Shown here: positions 3,159 through 5,258 of the stretch, in pieces
Layout: every line of letters starts with the position of its first letter
Position numbering within the stretch: position 1 is the first letter of the stretch
Assembly: GCA_013043295.1 (NCBI GenBank)
Contig: JABDOO010000011.1
Location: forward strand, 1 to 5,258
Length of the DNA: 5,258 nt
Direction of reading: 5' to 3'
Origin: Candidatus Nitrosopumilus sp.
GTDB lineage: Archaea; Thermoproteota; Nitrososphaeria; Nitrososphaerales; Nitrosopumilaceae
Notes under the pieces: model-generated
What the model was told of the DNA's origin: nothing
Databases searched by the model: none
Seen by the model: only the letters and a program-made list of their open reading frames with translations
Position numbers and translations under genes: made by a program

Positions 3159-4919
3159 ATGTGTTCAATTATTGGCTACTATGGGAAAGGAATTGCGGCA
3201 CCAATTTTGGTGAAGGGATTAAAAAGAATGGAATATCGTGGATACGATAGTGTTGGAGTTGCAACAGAATCAAACAATCAGATTGAATTAAAGAAAGGAA
3301 TTGGAAAAGTAAATGAAGTTAATTCAAAAATTCATTTAGACACTCTGCCAGGAAAAATAGGAATTGGTCATACTAGGTGGGCAACACATGGAAAGGTTAC
3401 AGATTTTAATGCACATCCGCACTCAAGTAATTCAGGAAAAATTGCAATTGTACATAATGGAATCATAGAAAATTTTGAAGAATTAAAAAAGCAATTAGAA
3501 GCAGATGGATATGATTTCAAAAGTGAAACAGATAGTGAAGTAATTGCGAATCTACTTCAAAAACATTATGAAAAAACAGGAGATGTGAAAGAAACAATTT
3601 TGCAGACTGTCTCTGAGATTAAAGGGCATTATGCATTTGTTGCAATGTTTGAAAATGGACAACTGGCAGCTGCAAGATTTCATGAACCATTGATAGTGGG
3701 AATTGGACAAGATGACTTTTTCTTATCAAGTGATGTGTTAGGTTTTATTGAATTTACGGATGATGCAATTTATTTAGAAAATGGAACCTTTGTGATTTTA
3801 GAGAAAAATAAATTTCAAATTTTAGATTTTAATGGGGAGCATGCAAAGTATGGAATTACAAAAGTTTCTAAAGAATTTGGTGATGCCTACAAGGGAGATT
3901 ATGCTCATTTTACATTAAAAGAAATCTATGAACAACCAGAGACAATTTTGAAAGCAGGTGAAAAGTCAGAAGAAGCTGTTGAACAAACCGTTGATTATAT
4001 GAGACATTCAAAAAACATCTATGTTACAGGTAGTGGAACCAGCTATAATTCTGCCCTAATTGCAAAGCAAATATTATCAAAATATGCAAAAGTTCGAATT
4101 GAACCGATTATTGCCAGTGAGCTTCAATTTGCACCAGATAGCATAGAGGAGAATTCCATTATTATTGCAATATCGCAGAGTGGAGAAAGTGCAGATGTTT
4201 TAGAAGCTGTAAAGATTGGAAAACAGGCAAATTGCAAAATTATAGCAATTGTTAATTTACTTACTTCATCACTTGCGCGTGAAGCAGATGTTGTGATAGG
4301 AATGAACTGTGGACCCGAAATAGGAGTAGCTGCAACAAAAAGCTTTACAGCACAATTAGTAATACTATACAAAATTGTACAAAAATTATCAAATAACAAA
4401 ATAACAATAAATTTTGAAAAATTTGCTGAATCAATTGTAGAAACATTGGAGAATACGACAAAAATTCAACAGACTGCTGGGAAATTAAAAGATGTTTCAG
4501 ATGTTTATATTTTAGGCAGAGGAATTAATCATCCAATTGCAATTGAGGCAGCACTAAAACTTAAAGAGTTAACATACATACACGCTGAAGGAATTGCAGG
4601 TGGTGAATTAAAACACGGTCCTCTTGCATTAATGGACACTAATGTGTTTGTGATAATTTTTAATCCAAATGATTCTACATATTCTGACACACTAACTAGT
4701 GCAAGAGAAATTAAAGCTCGTGGGGCAAAAATAATTGGAGTTTCAGATATTGAAAGTGATGTATATGATTATTGGATTAAAATTCCAAAAATAAATCAGG
4801 TATTATATCCAATTTCAGAAATTATTCCAGTTCAATTGTTGTCCTATTATGCAGCTTTGGAAAAAGATACAGATCCAGACTATCCTAGAAATTTAGCAAA
4901 ATCAGTTACTGTGAAGTAA
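3159..4919 (+). CDS. glmS: Glutamine:fructose-6-phosphate aminotransferase (glucosamine-6-phosphate synthase)
   Basis: GlmS makes glucosamine-6-phosphate from fructose-6-phosphate and glutamine, the entry step to UDP-GlcNAc and so to surface glycans and glycoproteins. The 586-residue protein is complete and near the family length of about 600. The N-terminal class II glutaminase domain (about 1-235) opens with Cys2, which becomes the N-terminal nucleophile after Met removal (CSIIGYYG), and has HTRWATHG (71-78), HNGIIENF (99-106) and SETDSE (122-127). The linker EIYEQPETI (255-263) leads to two SIS domains: GSGTSYNS (291-298), SQSGES (339-344) and EIGVAATKSFTAQL (387-400) in the first; LGRGINHPIAIEAALKLKE (452-470) and ELKHGPLA (483-490, with His486 as the likely isomerase ring-opening residue) in the second. 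The end PRNLAKSVTVK carries the expected conserved lysine, K581. No key residue is missing. It lies 40 bases after rps4 and its end overlaps the convergent cobT-like gene by 14 bases. Confidence 0.97.
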   Translation: MCSIIGYYGKGIAAPILVKGLKRMEYRGYDSVGVATESNNQIELKKGIGKVNEVNSKIHLDTLPGKIGIGHTRWATHGKVTDFNAHPHSSNSGKIAIVHNGIIENFEELKKQLEADGYDFKSETDSEVIANLLQKHYEKTGDVKETILQTVSEIKGHYAFVAMFENGQLAAARFHEPLIVGIGQDDFFLSSDVLGFIEFTDDAIYLENGTFVILEKNKFQILDFNGEHAKYGITKVSKEFGDAYKGDYAHFTLKEIYEQPETILKAGEKSEEAVEQTVDYMRHSKNIYVTGSGTSYNSALIAKQILSKYAKVRIEPIIASELQFAPDSIEENSIIIAISQSGESADVLEAVKIGKQANCKIIAIVNLLTSSLAREADVVIGMNCGPEIGVAATKSFTAQLVILYKIVQKLSNNKITINFEKFAESIVETLENTTKIQQTAGKLKDVSDVYILGRGINHPIAIEAALKLKELTYIHAEGIAGGELKHGPLALMDTNVFVIIFNPNDSTYSDTLTSAREIKARGAKIIGVSDIESDVYDYWIKIPKINQVLYPISEIIPVQLLSYYAALEKDTDPDYPRNLAKSVTVK

Positions 4920-5258
4920 AGAGTCTATCATATTCTTTTTCAGCTAGTTCTAAAAATTTTGAAGAATTATTTCCCGTTTTAATCATAGAGGATATTATAG
5001 TTCCACCAGATCCAACACCCTCTTTGGCAAATCCTTCAGAAAATGCTTTTAATCCTGAATATTGTGAATTTTGCAAGCCTGGATTGACAGAAATTGCAGG
5101 AATATCAGCAATTTCTTTAACCATACTAGTGAAATTTGCACTTTGATCATCAGTGATGTATGATGTTGTTCCTATTGCAGTATTTTCTTCATTGAAACCT
5201 ATTTTTGATGCAAATGCTAAAACTGCAGTCATCTGTGTTCCTCCAGCCAACATCACAT
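4906..5258 (-). CDS. cobT: CobT-like nicotinate-nucleotide phosphoribosyltransferase family (TIGR00303/UPF0284), C-terminal part
   Basis: The reverse strand is open from the right edge to TAA at 4906-4908, giving about the last 117 residues; the start lies beyond 5258. The first visible residues, VMLAGGTQM, are a glycine-rich motif typical of the archaeal TIGR00303/UPF0284 group, and AEGITTSY-like and EGFAKEGVGSGG segments later in the chain also fit its closing part (here GTTSYITDD and EGFAKEGVGSGG). The group is related to CobT, which activates the lower-ligand base of cobalamin by moving phosphoribose from nicotinate mononucleotide. Ammonia-oxidising archaea are known cobalamin makers, so the role is plausible, but the substrate base cannot be read from this fragment. 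The 3' end overlaps glmS by 14 bases in convergent orientation. The family call is from motif memory, without a search. Confidence 0.7.
   Translation of the reverse strand, partial: VMLAGGTQMTAVLAFASKIGFNEENTAIGTTSYITDDQSANFTSMVKEIADIPAISVNPGLQNSQYSGLKAFSEGFAKEGVGSGGTIISSMIKTGNNSSKFLELAEKEYDRLFTSQ
4936..4940 (+). terminator. Weak U-tract after glmS
   Basis: Five T residues (within attctttttc) begin 16 bases after the glmS stop and could end its transcript inside the opposing gene. There is no hairpin, and the tract is short, so this is only a candidate. Confidence 0.2.

Noticed and set aside
4124..4399. Minus-strand ORF of 91 codons
   Set aside because: It is antisense to the first SIS domain of glmS, which has all its expected motifs.

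Overview
The window looks like a chromosomal segment of an ammonia-oxidising archaeon of the Nitrosopumilus type (Thaumarchaeota/Nitrososphaerota). This rests on four things seen here: archaeal-type ribosomal proteins S13 and S4 in the order rps13-rps4; an exported copper oxidase of the kind these archaea carry in several copies; AT-rich codon use; and many genes with TTG or GTG starts and TATA-like boxes about 27 bases upstream of the start codon, the arrangement expected of leaderless archaeal transcripts. The genus is an inference from family resemblance, not from a database search.

Layout. Positions 1-593 (minus strand) hold the N-terminal 197 residues of a secreted multicopper oxidase that runs off the left edge. 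A 134-base divergent promoter region (594-727) separates it from a GTG-initiated, two-membrane-segment protein of unknown function (728-1234, plus). That gene meets, tail to tail with a 9-base overlap, a small winged-helix DNA-binding protein (1226-1576, minus). The stretch 1577-1894 lacks a long gene but holds a 50-codon cysteine-rich ORF with a good Shine-Dalgarno (1618-1770), an overlapping and much less certain second cysteine-rich ORF (1682-1849), and the rps13 promoter. rps13 (1895-2479) and rps4 (2489-3118) form a tight operon; both proteins carry unusual Ala/Pro/Glu-rich C-terminal tails built on an eight-residue period. glmS (3159-4919) follows with its own candidate promoter and is complete by motif. 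It converges, with a 14-base overlap, on the C-terminal part of a CobT-family (TIGR00303/UPF0284-like) protein that runs off the right edge (4906-5258, minus).

The genes do not form a single pathway. They serve copper redox chemistry at the cell surface, translation (S13/S4), amino-sugar synthesis for UDP-GlcNAc and surface glycans (GlmS), and probably lower-ligand activation for cobalamin (CobT). I saw no mobile element, CRISPR array, tRNA or rRNA and no convincing new multi-gene system. The parts most worth checking are the small cysteine-rich ORF pair with its 15-base repeat, the ribosomal protein tails, and the divergent oxidase promoter.
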